Shown piece after piece: positions 17,108-25,457 of a stretch of 64,000 bases of DNA (positions are counted from its first letter, which is position 1; every line of letters starts with the position of its first letter). Position numbers and translations under genes: made by a program. Location: NCBI RefSeq assembly GCF_003751605.1, contig NZ_RJVJ01000001.1:5580001-5644000 (forward strand), in the 5' to 3' direction. Below the pieces are notes generated by a model, which was given only the letters and a program-made list of their open reading frames with translations, was not told where the DNA came from and searched no databases. The stretch is from Kitasatospora cineracea. Its GTDB lineage: Bacteria > Actinomycetota > Actinomycetes > Streptomycetales > Streptomycetaceae.

Positions 17108-17800
17108 TCACTGCGCCGCGTGGCGCAGCAGCACCTCCGGGAAGGCGGCCGGGGCGAAGACCGCGGCGGCGACCCGGTACTCGGCCGGGAGAGCGGACCA
17201 GAGGCGCTCCAGCAGGTCGGACGCGTCCCGGTACGCGGTGGCGACCTCCAGGTAGGGGGCGCCGGTGGCCGGGGCGGCCGGAGCACCCTGATAGGTCGTC
17301 AGCAGCACGCCCTCGCCCGGGGAGAGCGCGCCCAGCCGCAGGAACAGCCGGTCGGCGCCCAGGCGGCCGGCGGCGCTGCGCCGGGCCGCGCCCAGCCAGG
17401 TCGGGCCGTCCGGGCGGACGTCCGCGACCACCGTCAGCCGGGGGGTGAAGATCGGCGGATCCGGCTCGTAGTCCAGGCCGTCCAGCGCCTCCACCGGGGA
17501 CAGTCCCGCGTCCAGCCGGTCCGCGACCGTCGCCACCTGCTCGCCGTTGCCGTACACCACCAGCCCGCCGCCGCGCCGCACCGCCGGGTAGTGCCGCAGG
17601 TCGTCGTGCTCGCGGACGTCGGTCGGGACGACGGTCAGCGCGCCGTCCGGAGTGAACCGCAGCGCGCGGGCCCGGGACGCCGGGCTGCGGCCGGTCAGGA
17701 AGTAGGCGGCCAGCGGGGCCCCGTCGGTGGTGCGGCAGCGCAGCACGCCCCGGCCCGGGTACGGGTGGGCGGCCAGGGCTTCGGTGAGGTCGATCGGCAC
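17108..17800 (-). CDS. IMP cyclohydrolase (PurO-like) family protein
   Basis: A 230-residue protein. The start HPYPGRGVLRCRTTDGAPLAAYFLTGRSPASRAR resembles the archaeal-type IMP cyclohydrolase PurO (GR...SR.R), which closes the purine ring of FAICAR to give IMP; the later YEPDPPIFTPRLTVVAD and GEGVLLTTYQG segments fit the same fold. Actinobacteria normally use PurH for this step, so this copy may be secondary or have a new substrate. No purine gene is adjacent. Confidence 0.6.
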   Translation of the reverse strand: MPIDLTEALAAHPYPGRGVLRCRTTDGAPLAAYFLTGRSPASRARALRFTPDGALTVVPTDVREHDDLRHYPAVRRGGGLVVYGNGEQVATVADRLDAGLSPVEALDGLDYEPDPPIFTPRLTVVADVRPDGPTWLGAARRSAAGRLGADRLFLRLGALSPGEGVLLTTYQGAPAAPATGAPYLEVATAYRDASDLLERLWSALPAEYRVAAAVFAPAAFPEVLLRHAAQ

Positions 17801-17913
17801 GGGGCGGATTCCCTTCGGCGGAACGAGCGTCCGGGGACGGGCACCGCCCCTGGACGGTGATCATTCCAGAGGCTGCGGGCGGGCCGTCACGCGGTCCGGC
17901 GGGGGCCGGCCGG

Positions 17914-18636
17914 TCAGTCGGGCAGCCGCTCGCCCGCGGCGAGGGCCGCCGTGCGGGCGGCCCGTTCGACCCGGGCGCGGTGGGAGGACCACCAGTCGGC
18001 GTCGCCCTCCGGGAGGACCGCGCCGGTCGGGCGCAGGCCGGTCGCGCCGTCGACGAGTTCGCGGACCAGGTCGGCGTGGCCCGCGTGCCGGTGGGTCTCG
18101 GCGACCACGTGCAGCAGGATCCGACCCAGCGTCAGCTCGTTGTGCGGGGGCCACGGGACCCGGCCGGTCGCGGTCAGCGGCAGCGCGTCGACGGTGGCGT
18201 CCGCGTGCGCCCAGACCCGGCGGTACTCGGCGAGCAGGAACTCCCGGCCCTCCTCCGGCCGCGCCCACAGGTCGGCGTTCGGCTCGGCGGCGCCCGCCAC
18301 CCACAGCCCCGGACCGCCCTCGAACGGCCGGCCGAAGGCGGTGCCGAAGTACGCCGCCTCCGCGCCCGTCAGGTGCTTGACCAGCCCCAGCAGGTTCGTC
18401 CCGGTGGGCGTCAGCGGGCGGCGGGCGTCGTACTCCGACAGGCCCTCCAGCTTCCACACCAGCGCGTCCCGGGCGTCCTGCAGGTAGAGCTTCAAGTCCC
18501 GCTTGGTCGCGGCGAGTCGGCCGTCCAGGTCGTCCAGGTCGTCCAGGTCGTCGCGGTCGTCGCGGGCGTCCTGGCCGTCGCGGTCGCCGCGGGCGTCCTG
18601 GCCGTCGCGGTCGTCGGTCCGGGTGGTGGTCGTCAT
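17914..18636 (-). CDS. DinB-family protein
   Basis: About 240 residues. The four-helix DinB/DUF664 pattern is seen in LEGLSEYDARRPLTPTGTNLLGLVKHLTGAEAAYF, with metal-binding His residues in KHLTG and in LLHVVAETHRHAGHADLVRELV. DinB proteins include thiol S-transferases using mycothiol or bacillithiol. The first 40 residues are a low-complexity Asp/Arg repeat encoded by tandem repeats and look like an expansion of the 5' end. The ATG at 18636 begins MTTTTRTDDRD. Confidence 0.78.
   Translation of the reverse strand: MTTTTRTDDRDGQDARGDRDGQDARDDRDDLDDLDDLDGRLAATKRDLKLYLQDARDALVWKLEGLSEYDARRPLTPTGTNLLGLVKHLTGAEAAYFGTAFGRPFEGGPGLWVAGAAEPNADLWARPEEGREFLLAEYRRVWAHADATVDALPLTATGRVPWPPHNELTLGRILLHVVAETHRHAGHADLVRELVDGATGLRPTGAVLPEGDADWWSSHRARVERAARTAALAAGERLPD
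18523..18620. repeat. GTC-rich tandem repeats in DinB 5' end
   Basis: Three 9-bp copies of GTCCAGGTC are followed by longer units of GTCGCGG-GCGTCCTGGCC type. In the minus frame they give DDLDDLDD and DRDGQDAR peptide repeats. Confidence 0.75.
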
Positions 18637-18713
18637 GGCCGGAGTCTGGGCGCCGCCGCCCGCCGGCGGCAAACCGTTTTCCCCGCCCGCCACCGCTTCG
18701 GTACCGTCCCGGC

Positions 18714-19148
18714 ATGGCCATCGACCGTCACCTCGTGGACGCCGCGATCGAACTGACCCGCAGCCGCTTCCCCGGCCAGGACTGGGCGGGCGCCGCGGCT
18801 CTCCGGTTGGACGACGGCACCGTCCTCACCAGCACCGCGCCCGCGGTCCCCAACAGCGGCGTGCAACTGTGCCACGAGACCGGCGCGATCTGTGAGGCGT
18901 ACAAGCTCGGCCGCCGGGTCGTCGCCTCGGTCTGCGTCACCGCCGTCGACGGCGACCGCGGCTTCTGGGTGCTCGCCCCCTGCGGCGTCTGCCAGGAACG
19001 CCTGTTCGCTCACGGCCCCGACGTCGAGGTCGGGGTCCCCCTCCCCGAGGACCCGCGCCGCTGGCACACCCTGCGGCTGCGCGACGTCCAACCGCACTGG
19101 TTCGCCCGGGTGTTCCCCGACGAGGTGTGGCCGTACGGGACGGAGTGA
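18714..19148 (+). CDS. cytidine deaminase family protein
   Basis: A 144-residue zinc-dependent deaminase. The active-site motif is C53-H-E55 (CHETGAI, replacing the usual CAE/HAE) and the second zinc pair is PCGVC (Cys90, Cys93). Size and motif order fit tetrameric cytidine deaminases and the related blasticidin-S-deaminase group. It converts cytidine or an analogue to the uridine form, for pyrimidine salvage or nucleoside detoxification. It is divergent from DinB by 77 nt. Confidence 0.85.
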   Translation: MAIDRHLVDAAIELTRSRFPGQDWAGAAALRLDDGTVLTSTAPAVPNSGVQLCHETGAICEAYKLGRRVVASVCVTAVDGDRGFWVLAPCGVCQERLFAHGPDVEVGVPLPEDPRRWHTLRLRDVQPHWFARVFPDEVWPYGTE

Positions 19149-19211
19149 CCGGCGGACGGGTGCCGGGCGGTCAGGTGTTGGGTGCCGGGCGGTCGGGTGC
19201 CGGGCGGGCGG

Positions 19212-19481
19212 TCAGGTGGTGACGGCGAAGACCAGCAGGCCCTCCGGCTGCTCCTCGACCACCTCGACCCGCTCCACCACCGCGCGGGACGGACCGTGCC
19301 CCATCCAGGCGACCATCCGCTCCACCGGGGCCGGGTCGCCCTCGAAGACCGCCTCCACCCGGCCGTCCGGCAGGTTGCGCACCCAGCCCGTCACCTCCGC
19401 CTCCGCCGCCGCCCGGCGGCAGGAGTCGCGGAAGAAGACGCCCTGCACCGTGCCCGAGACCAGCACCCGCCGCCGGATCAC
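19212..19481 (-). CDS. acylphosphatase
   Basis: An 89-residue acylphosphatase: VLVSGTVQGVFFRDSCRRAA holds the phosphate loop and catalytic Arg, and GWVRNLPDGRVEAVFEG the catalytic Asn. It hydrolyses carboxyl-phosphate bonds such as acetyl phosphate or carbamoyl phosphate. I chose the GTG at 19481 because AGAGGTGG lies just upstream and this gives the standard family length; an earlier GTG 24 nt upstream lacks a good ribosome site. Confidence 0.88.
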   Translation of the reverse strand: MIRRRVLVSGTVQGVFFRDSCRRAAAEAEVTGWVRNLPDGRVEAVFEGDPAPVERMVAWMGHGPSRAVVERVEVVEEQPEGLLVFAVTT

Positions 19482-19634
19482 CCGCCACCCACCTCTCGTC
19501 GCCACTGCCAGCAGGTATACCGCAGGCCCATGGGCGGGGGAGCGGAGGGCACGCCGCCCGGCACCGCCCGGACGGAGGTCGGAGGGAGGTCGGACGGAGG
19601 TCGGGCGGTGCCGGGCGGGCCGGGTGACGGACGG

Positions 19635-20900
19635 TCAGGTGGCGGCCAGGGCGGTGGAGGCGGCGGGGACCGGGGGCGGGGTGTCGATGCGGCGGCCGAA
19701 GGGGCGCCAGGCGAAGACGGTCAGGGCGGCCATCACGACGGCGGAGAACCAGAACGGGCCGGTGAGGCCGAACGCCCGGGCGAGCGGGCCGCCGGCCAGC
19801 GCGCCGAGGGCGGAACCGCCGACGGCCAGCGCCATGAAGACGCTGTTCACCCGGCCGCGCAACTCGTCGGGGACGGCGCGCTGCACCAGCGTCCGGTCGA
19901 CGCTCACCCAGATCGCGCCGTGCACGCCGAACCCGCCCAGGACCGCGCCCGCCACCCACGGCGAACCCGCCAGCGCCAGACCGACATGGGTGAGCGTCTC
20001 CAGGACCAGGCCCACCCGCAGCAGCAGCGAGGCCGAGAACCGGGCCTGCAGCCGCGGGGCGACCAGCGCCCCGGCCAGGCCGCCGACCGCCGAAGCCGAC
20101 AGCAGCACGCCGTAGCCGAACCCCGACAGGCCCAGGTGCTCGCGGGCGTACAGCACCATCACCGAGAAGCCCGCCAGCAGCGTCACGTTCATCAGGCACA
20201 GCGCCAGCGTCAGCGTGCGCAGCGCGGGCTGGGCCCACAACCAGCGGACGCTGGACGCGAACTGGCGGCCCACCGGCTCCCGCTCCGCCGGGGAGGGCGA
20301 CGGCGCCCCGGCGCGGGGCCGCAGGCGCAGCGTCGAGACCAGGGCGGCGGCGCCGGTGAAGCTCAGGGCGTCGACCGTCAGCGGCAGGCCCGCCGCCACC
20401 CCGAACAGGGCCGCGCCGAGCGGCGGCCCGCAGAGCCGGTTGAGCACCGACTCGGTGCCGAACATCCGGGAGTTGGCCCGCGGCAGGTCCGCCGAGTCGA
20501 CCACGGCGGGCAGCAGCGCCGAGGACGCGTTGTCACCGAGCGCCGCACAACTGCCCAGCAGCAGCCCCACCGCGTAGACCAGCGGCAGCGACACCGCGTC
20601 CGCGTACACCGCCACGGCCAGCGCCGCCGTCAGCACGGCCCGCGCCGCGTCCGCCGCCACCGCCAGCCGGCGCCGGTCCACCCGGTCCACCAGCACCCCG
20701 CTGACCGGGGCCAGCAGCAACCACGGCAACTGCTGGACGAAGACCGCCAGACCGACCAGCACCGGATCCCTGGTCAACGACGTCACCAGCAGCGGAGCCG
20801 CCGCCGCCACGATCCCGTCGCCCAGCGCGGACACTGCCGCCGCCGACCACAGCGAGCCGAAGCCGCGCCCCAGCCCGCGGCCACCACCCTTGCGACCCAC
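19635..20900 (-). CDS. MFS transporter (EntS-like)
   Basis: A 421-residue, about 12-TM protein. LWSAAAVSALGDGIVAAAAPLLVTSLTRDPVLVGLAVFVQQLPWLL and GVLVDRVDRRRL are characteristic of the MFS_3/EntS-type exporter group; DELRGRVNSVFMALAVGGSALGALAGG is the second-half counterpart. Such proteins export siderophores or antibiotics, but no biosynthetic cluster is close. It is divergent from the FUSC gene. Confidence 0.8.
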   Translation of the reverse strand: MGRKGGGRGLGRGFGSLWSAAAVSALGDGIVAAAAPLLVTSLTRDPVLVGLAVFVQQLPWLLLAPVSGVLVDRVDRRRLAVAADAARAVLTAALAVAVYADAVSLPLVYAVGLLLGSCAALGDNASSALLPAVVDSADLPRANSRMFGTESVLNRLCGPPLGAALFGVAAGLPLTVDALSFTGAAALVSTLRLRPRAGAPSPSPAEREPVGRQFASSVRWLWAQPALRTLTLALCLMNVTLLAGFSVMVLYAREHLGLSGFGYGVLLSASAVGGLAGALVAPRLQARFSASLLLRVGLVLETLTHVGLALAGSPWVAGAVLGGFGVHGAIWVSVDRTLVQRAVPDELRGRVNSVFMALAVGGSALGALAGGPLARAFGLTGPFWFSAVVMAALTVFAWRPFGRRIDTPPPVPAASTALAAT

Positions 20901-21010
20901 GGCCTTTCACCCCTTGACATCCGATTTCCGGCCAAACCGCGAGGCTAACCGGCGACCCGGACGGCCCGCACGTGGTTTTCCGCCGGGGGAGGCGGACGGG
21001 TTTCCGCGGC

Positions 21011-21050
21011 GAGGACCGGCGAGGGCCGGCGAGGGCCGGCGAGGGCCGGC
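21011..21050. repeat. four 10-bp tandem repeats
   Basis: Four direct copies of GAGG(A/G)CCGGC in the 263-nt gap between the divergent MFS and FUSC genes. I see no clear promoter in the gap. Confidence 0.8.
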
Positions 21051-21163
21051 GAGGTTGTCATCCCGGTGTAACGCGGGTGCAGCAGGGGCGACAAGAGGCG
21101 TTCCTAGGCTGGGAGGACAGAACAGGTGTACCCGGCAAGGGAGTTCCCACGGACAGGCGAGCG

Positions 21164-23155
21164 GTGCGACCGGACTGGCTGACCCACCCGCTGCGCTGGC
21201 AGCGCGGCCCGGTGCCCTGGGCGGCGACGGCCCGCGGAGCGGCCGGGATGGCGGTGCCGCTGGGGCTCGCACTGGCCGCCGGACGGCCCGCGGAAGGAGT
21301 GCTGGCCGGGCTCGGGGCGATGTTCGCGGGCGTCAACGACCGCCCCGCCGGGCGGCGCACCGGCGCCGTGCAGCAGGCCGTCCCGGCCCTCGCGGGCGCC
21401 CTCGGGCTGCTGATCGGCACCGTCGGCGGCTGGTGGGCGGTGCCGCTGCTCGGCGCCGTCGGGGTCCTCTCCGGGGCGATCAGCGTCACCGGACCGGTCG
21501 CCTCCGCGGCCGCCGTCCAGCTGACCGTCCTCACCGTCCTCGGCTGCGGCATGCCCGCCCCGCTGCCCGGCTGGGCCCGGGCCGGCTGCTACCTGGCCGG
21601 CGCCGCCTGGCTCCTGCTGCTCCGCCAACTCACCTCCCACCCCCGGCCGTTGCACGCCGAACGACAGGCTGTCGCCGCCGTCTTCGACGCCCTCGCCGAC
21701 GCCCTGGACGCGGCCGGCACCGACCGCGCCGAAAGTGCCCGCCGACACCTCACCGCAGCCCTCGACCGGGCCGGCGAACAACTCCGCACCGACCACGCCC
21801 ACCCCCTGCGCACCCGGCTCGCCGCCGCCTCCGCCCTCTGCGAGGCCGGCGTCGCCCTGCTGCACGCCGCCCGCCCCCTGCCCACCCGCCTCGCCACCGG
21901 CCCGCGCCGCCTGGCCGCTGCCGTCCGCACCGGGAGCCTCCCCGGCCCGCTCCCCGTCCCCGCCGCCGAGACCCCGGCCACCGCGGCCTTCGACCGGGCG
22001 GTCCTGCACGCGGCCCTGGCCTTCGGCGGAGTGCCGGGAGCGGAGGGGAACGGGCGGGGCGTCGTCGGGCGGGTGCCGAGCCTGGTGGGTGGTGGGCAGG
22101 CGGCCGGGGCGGGCGGTCCGGGGCGTGAGCGCGGGCTCCGGCGGGGGCGGGGGTGGCGCAGGGGAGTGGCCGAGCTGGTGCTGGGAGCGCGGCGCGGGGT
22201 GCGGCCCGCCGTGCGGCGCGGGGCGGTGCCCGGGGTACGGCCGTGGGGGCGGGCCGGGCGGGCGTACGGGGTGCGGGTCGGGGTGTGCGTGGCGGGGAGT
22301 GCCGCGCTGGCGCTCGGGCTGCGGGCCGGGCACTGGTACTGGCTGCCGGTGACGGCCGCGTTCCTGGTCAAGCCGGACCTGGGGCCGCTGTTCTCCCGGG
22401 TGGTCAACCGTTTCGCCGGGACGGTCGCCGGGGTCCTGCTGGTGGCCGGGCTCGGGCCGGTGCTGTCCGGACCGTGGTGGCCGGTCGTCGCGGTGGCCGT
22501 CACCGGGGCGCTCGTACCCGTCGCCCAGCGGCACTTCGCCGCGCAGACCGCCGTCATCACCGTCACCGTGCTGGCCTTCGTCACCACCGGCGGCGACCGC
22601 GCCGCCGCCCCCGCCCGGCTGCTCGACACCACCCTCGCCTGCGCCCTGGTCCTGCTGGTCGGCCACCTCCCGGGGCTGGCCGACACCCGGGCCCGGGTCG
22701 GCCAGCGGGCCGCGTACGCCCTGCGGCACACGCAGCGCTACCTCGACCACGTCCTGCTGACCGGCCGACAGGAACCGCACCCGGCGGACACCCGCCGCGC
22801 CGAACTGCGCCGCACCGCCTACCGCACCCTCGCCCAGGCCCGCGCCGCCGCCGAGACCGCCGCCGCCGAACTCAGCCCCGGCACCCCCGCCGGCCCGGAC
22901 TGGCTGCGCCTGACCGTCCACGCCGAACGCCTCGCCGACGCCGCCACCGCGTACGCCGTCGAACGCGACCACGGCGCCCCCGCCCCGACCACCCCCGCCG
23001 CCCGCACCCTCACCCGCGACCTCGCCGCAGCCGCCGACGCCCTCGACCACCCCGGCCCGGCGCCCGCCCCGCCACCCGCCACCGTCGTCCTGCCGCCGGA
23101 ACTCGCGGGCGTGGCAGCCGAGGTGCGGCGGATCCGGGTGCTGGCGGCGGGTTGA
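21164..23155 (+). CDS. FUSC-family membrane protein
   Basis: About 663 residues. Two hydrophobic blocks flank a long cytoplasmic helical middle. The second block, RVGVCVAGSAALALGLRAGHWYWLPVTAAFLVKPDLGPLFSRVVNRFAGTVAGVLLV, is the typical FUSC/ArAE repeat, as in aromatic-acid exporters. The C-terminal third is helical and Ala/Arg-rich. I chose the GTG at 21164 (VRPDWLTHPLRW) because upstream in-frame sequence is basic, repeat-derived and unlike a protein. The start is uncertain. Confidence 0.75.
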   Translation: MRPDWLTHPLRWQRGPVPWAATARGAAGMAVPLGLALAAGRPAEGVLAGLGAMFAGVNDRPAGRRTGAVQQAVPALAGALGLLIGTVGGWWAVPLLGAVGVLSGAISVTGPVASAAAVQLTVLTVLGCGMPAPLPGWARAGCYLAGAAWLLLLRQLTSHPRPLHAERQAVAAVFDALADALDAAGTDRAESARRHLTAALDRAGEQLRTDHAHPLRTRLAAASALCEAGVALLHAARPLPTRLATGPRRLAAAVRTGSLPGPLPVPAAETPATAAFDRAVLHAALAFGGVPGAEGNGRGVVGRVPSLVGGGQAAGAGGPGRERGLRRGRGWRRGVAELVLGARRGVRPAVRRGAVPGVRPWGRAGRAYGVRVGVCVAGSAALALGLRAGHWYWLPVTAAFLVKPDLGPLFSRVVNRFAGTVAGVLLVAGLGPVLSGPWWPVVAVAVTGALVPVAQRHFAAQTAVITVTVLAFVTTGGDRAAAPARLLDTTLACALVLLVGHLPGLADTRARVGQRAAYALRHTQRYLDHVLLTGRQEPHPADTRRAELRRTAYRTLAQARAAAETAAAELSPGTPAGPDWLRLTVHAERLADAATAYAVERDHGAPAPTTPAARTLTRDLAAAADALDHPGPAPAPPPATVVLPPELAGVAAEVRRIRVLAAG

Positions 23156-23313
23156 GGGGTGGTCAGGAGAGAGTGGGCGGGGTGGAGGGGGGAGGGGGAG
23201 AGAAGGCGCTGGCGGCGGGCAGGCGGGAGCGGTGAGCGGGTAGCCTGCGGGTCCGGCCCGGTTCGTGATGCGGGGCGGGTGGTCAGGAGTCGGCGAGCGG
23301 TGCGGGGGTTCGG

Positions 23314-24546
23314 GTGAGGGACGTGGTGGCGGCGGCGGGGGCCCGGCTCGAAGAGTCGGGGAACGTTCTGGTCGGGCCGGAGGAGGTGCGGGACGGGGAA
23401 CTGGGGCGGGAGTTCTTCGGGGCGGTGGTCACGCCGGAGGAGCTCGACTCCGGGGGGCTCGACCTCGCGGGCCGGACGGTCTACCTGTGCGGCGAGGTGT
23501 CCGCGGCAGCCGCCCGCCGGCTGGACGCGGCGGCCCGGGTGCTGGTCGTCGGGGAGGTCCCGGCGGGCCGCCCCCCGGGCGCGGGTGCGTCGTGGACCGG
23601 GGTCGGTCCGGGGCGGGTGCCGTTGCGGGTACACGGGGTCGGCGTGTACTACCGCCGTTTCTTCGAGCCGGAGGCCGACCACTTCGGGCGGATCCTGGCC
23701 GAGCACGCGTTCCAGTCCCTGACGGAGTCCACCAAGCCGGGGACGGCCCACCGCAGCGGGATCTACCTGACGCCCGTCGTGCGGGACGGGGACGACCTGC
23801 ACTTCCGCCTGCTCCGCTGCTCCACCAACTTCTCGGGGCCGACCGAGGGCTTCCGCGCCACCGACACGCACATCGTCGAGGCCCTGAACCGGGAGGCCGC
23901 CGCGGTCTTCCGGGGCCAGGCGCCGCTGAACCACGTCCTCGCGCAGGTGTACCGCAACACCCCGGCCACGGCGGAGCGCAAGCAGTCCAAGGCCAGGATC
24001 TCGGCCCACGCCGACAAGACCAAGGACATGCCCGCCGCCGGCATCATGGCCTTCTGCACCTTCTACGACCGGCTCGACGGGCTGCAGCCGCTGGACGCGG
24101 ACGCCTTCGACCGCGGCGTGCGGGGCGTCAGCGGGCTGACCGGGCTGCGCTTCCGGCTCAAGGAGCGGACCGCGGAGTCCGAGGCGGCCGGGCTCCCGCC
24201 GCACTTCACGGTGACGCTCCACCCCGGCTCCGTGCTGCTGGTGCCGCTCTCCACCAACCGCCTGTACACGCACGAGATCCGGCCCCCGGCGCCGGCCGCC
24301 GAACTGCTCCCGACCCGGCTGGGGTACGTGGTGCGCTGCTCGGACGCCGAAGCCGTCCACCGGGACGGCCGCACCTTCCTCAAGACGGCCGACGGGCCGG
24401 TCGGGCTGGAGCCGCCCACCCCGGACGGCCTGGACGAACTGCGCCGGCTGTACGCGGAGGAGAACCGGAGCCCGTCCTTCGCGGGCTACGGCCGGGAGTT
24501 CCCGTTCAGCATGAACGAGGGGGACTACGTTGCCCCCCGGGCCTAG
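23314..24546 (+). CDS. AlkB-like 2OG-Fe(II) dioxygenase homologue, long form
   Basis: A 410-residue protein I do not recognise as a named family. The second half carries a 2-oxoglutarate/Fe(II) pattern: H-x-D in RISAHADKTKDM, a distal His in TNRLYTHEIRP and an Arg in LGYVVRCSDAE, with spacing like AlkB-type enzymes. The first 110 residues hold a nucleotide-fold-like stretch (GRTVYLCGEVSAAAARRLDAAARVLVVGEV) of unknown role. A GTG start follows a gap without a strong ribosome site. Its 3' end overlaps the next, shorter homologue by 17 nt, so the pair is one transcript. Substrate unknown. Confidence 0.65.
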   Translation: MRDVVAAAGARLEESGNVLVGPEEVRDGELGREFFGAVVTPEELDSGGLDLAGRTVYLCGEVSAAAARRLDAAARVLVVGEVPAGRPPGAGASWTGVGPGRVPLRVHGVGVYYRRFFEPEADHFGRILAEHAFQSLTESTKPGTAHRSGIYLTPVVRDGDDLHFRLLRCSTNFSGPTEGFRATDTHIVEALNREAAAVFRGQAPLNHVLAQVYRNTPATAERKQSKARISAHADKTKDMPAAGIMAFCTFYDRLDGLQPLDADAFDRGVRGVSGLTGLRFRLKERTAESEAAGLPPHFTVTLHPGSVLLVPLSTNRLYTHEIRPPAPAAELLPTRLGYVVRCSDAEAVHRDGRTFLKTADGPVGLEPPTPDGLDELRRLYAEENRSPSFAGYGREFPFSMNEGDYVAPRA

Positions 24547-25300
24547 CGCCGCCGACGGCATCCGCGCGCACGTCCTGCCGGCCGGGCCGAACCCCTTCGC
24601 CGAGCTGTTCGAGTCGGTCAGCTGGGAGGCGGCGGGGAAGGGCCGCCGGGCCGCCGTGCTCACCAGGACCGGCCCGGCGGGCGAGGTGCCGCTGGTGCGC
24701 ACCACGGCCCGGTACGAGAACCCGGCGCAGCGGTTCCGGGCGGTGCACGAGCGGCTGGCGCGGCGGATCGAGGAGCACGCGGCGCTCCCGGCCCGGTTCG
24801 ACAACGCGCTGGCCGAGGTCTACACGAACGCCTGCACCACCATGGGCGCCCACTCCGACCTGGCCCTCGACCTGGCCGAGGAGTCGTCCATCGCGCTCTT
24901 CTCCTGCTACCGCGACCCCGACGCGGGCCCGCCGCGGACGCTGGCCTTCGCGCCGAAGGGGGACGCGGGCGGGGGCTTCGGGATCCCGCTCGTCCACCAG
25001 GGCGTCGTGGTGTTCTCCGTCGCGGCGAACCGGCGGTTCAAGCACCGCATCCTGCTGGACGGCCCGGCCCGGGCGGTGGACAACGAGTGGCTGGGGGTGA
25101 CCTTCCGGACCTCGGGGACGCACCTGCGCTTCCGCGACGGGCGGCCGCACCTCCCGCAGGGGGAGGAACTGGTGGCGGCCTCCGAGGAGCAGCAGCGCGC
25201 GTTCTACCGGATGCGGCGCCGCGAGAACGAGGAGACGGACTTCCGCTACCCCCCGCTGCCGTACACCGTCAGCGGGAGCGACCTGCTGCCGCCCGTCTGA
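24530..25300 (+). CDS. AlkB-like 2OG-Fe(II) dioxygenase homologue, short form
   Basis: A 256-residue protein. The double-stranded beta-helix signature is AEVYTNACTTMGAHSDLALDL (H-x-D), a distal His in NRRFKHRILLD and WLGVTFRTSGTHLRF, close to the RxSLTFR end of AlkB. It uses a TTG start preceded by GAGGGGG, inside the 3' end of the longer homologue. Tandem, overlapping paralogues suggest a heteromeric or two-step oxidation. The substrate could be nucleic acid, protein or a small molecule. Nothing nearby decides this. Confidence 0.68.
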   Translation: MPPGPSAADGIRAHVLPAGPNPFAELFESVSWEAAGKGRRAAVLTRTGPAGEVPLVRTTARYENPAQRFRAVHERLARRIEEHAALPARFDNALAEVYTNACTTMGAHSDLALDLAEESSIALFSCYRDPDAGPPRTLAFAPKGDAGGGFGIPLVHQGVVVFSVAANRRFKHRILLDGPARAVDNEWLGVTFRTSGTHLRFRDGRPHLPQGEELVAASEEQQRAFYRMRRRENEETDFRYPPLPYTVSGSDLLPPV

Positions 25301-25371
25301 CCGCCCGTCCGGCAGCCCCTCCGGCCGCCCGGCCGAGGGGGTCCGGCCGGGCGGGTAGGATCGGAGCGTAC

Positions 25372-25385
25372 TGACAACGTTGACA
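25372..25385. promoter_or_regulatory. LacI-type operator-like palindrome
   Basis: TGACAACGTTGACA has a perfect central CAACGTTG and only two mismatches to full symmetry. It lies 72 nt before the MFS start, downstream of a TAGGAT -10-like box (25355-25360). The shape matches LacI-family operators. No LacI gene is adjacent. Confidence 0.45.
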
Positions 25386-25457
25386 TTGGGGTTGGCGGCC
25401 CGGTCGGTGCGTCGTTCGGGCGGTTCGCCGTCCCCCGTTGTCGGCTGGAGTACCCGC

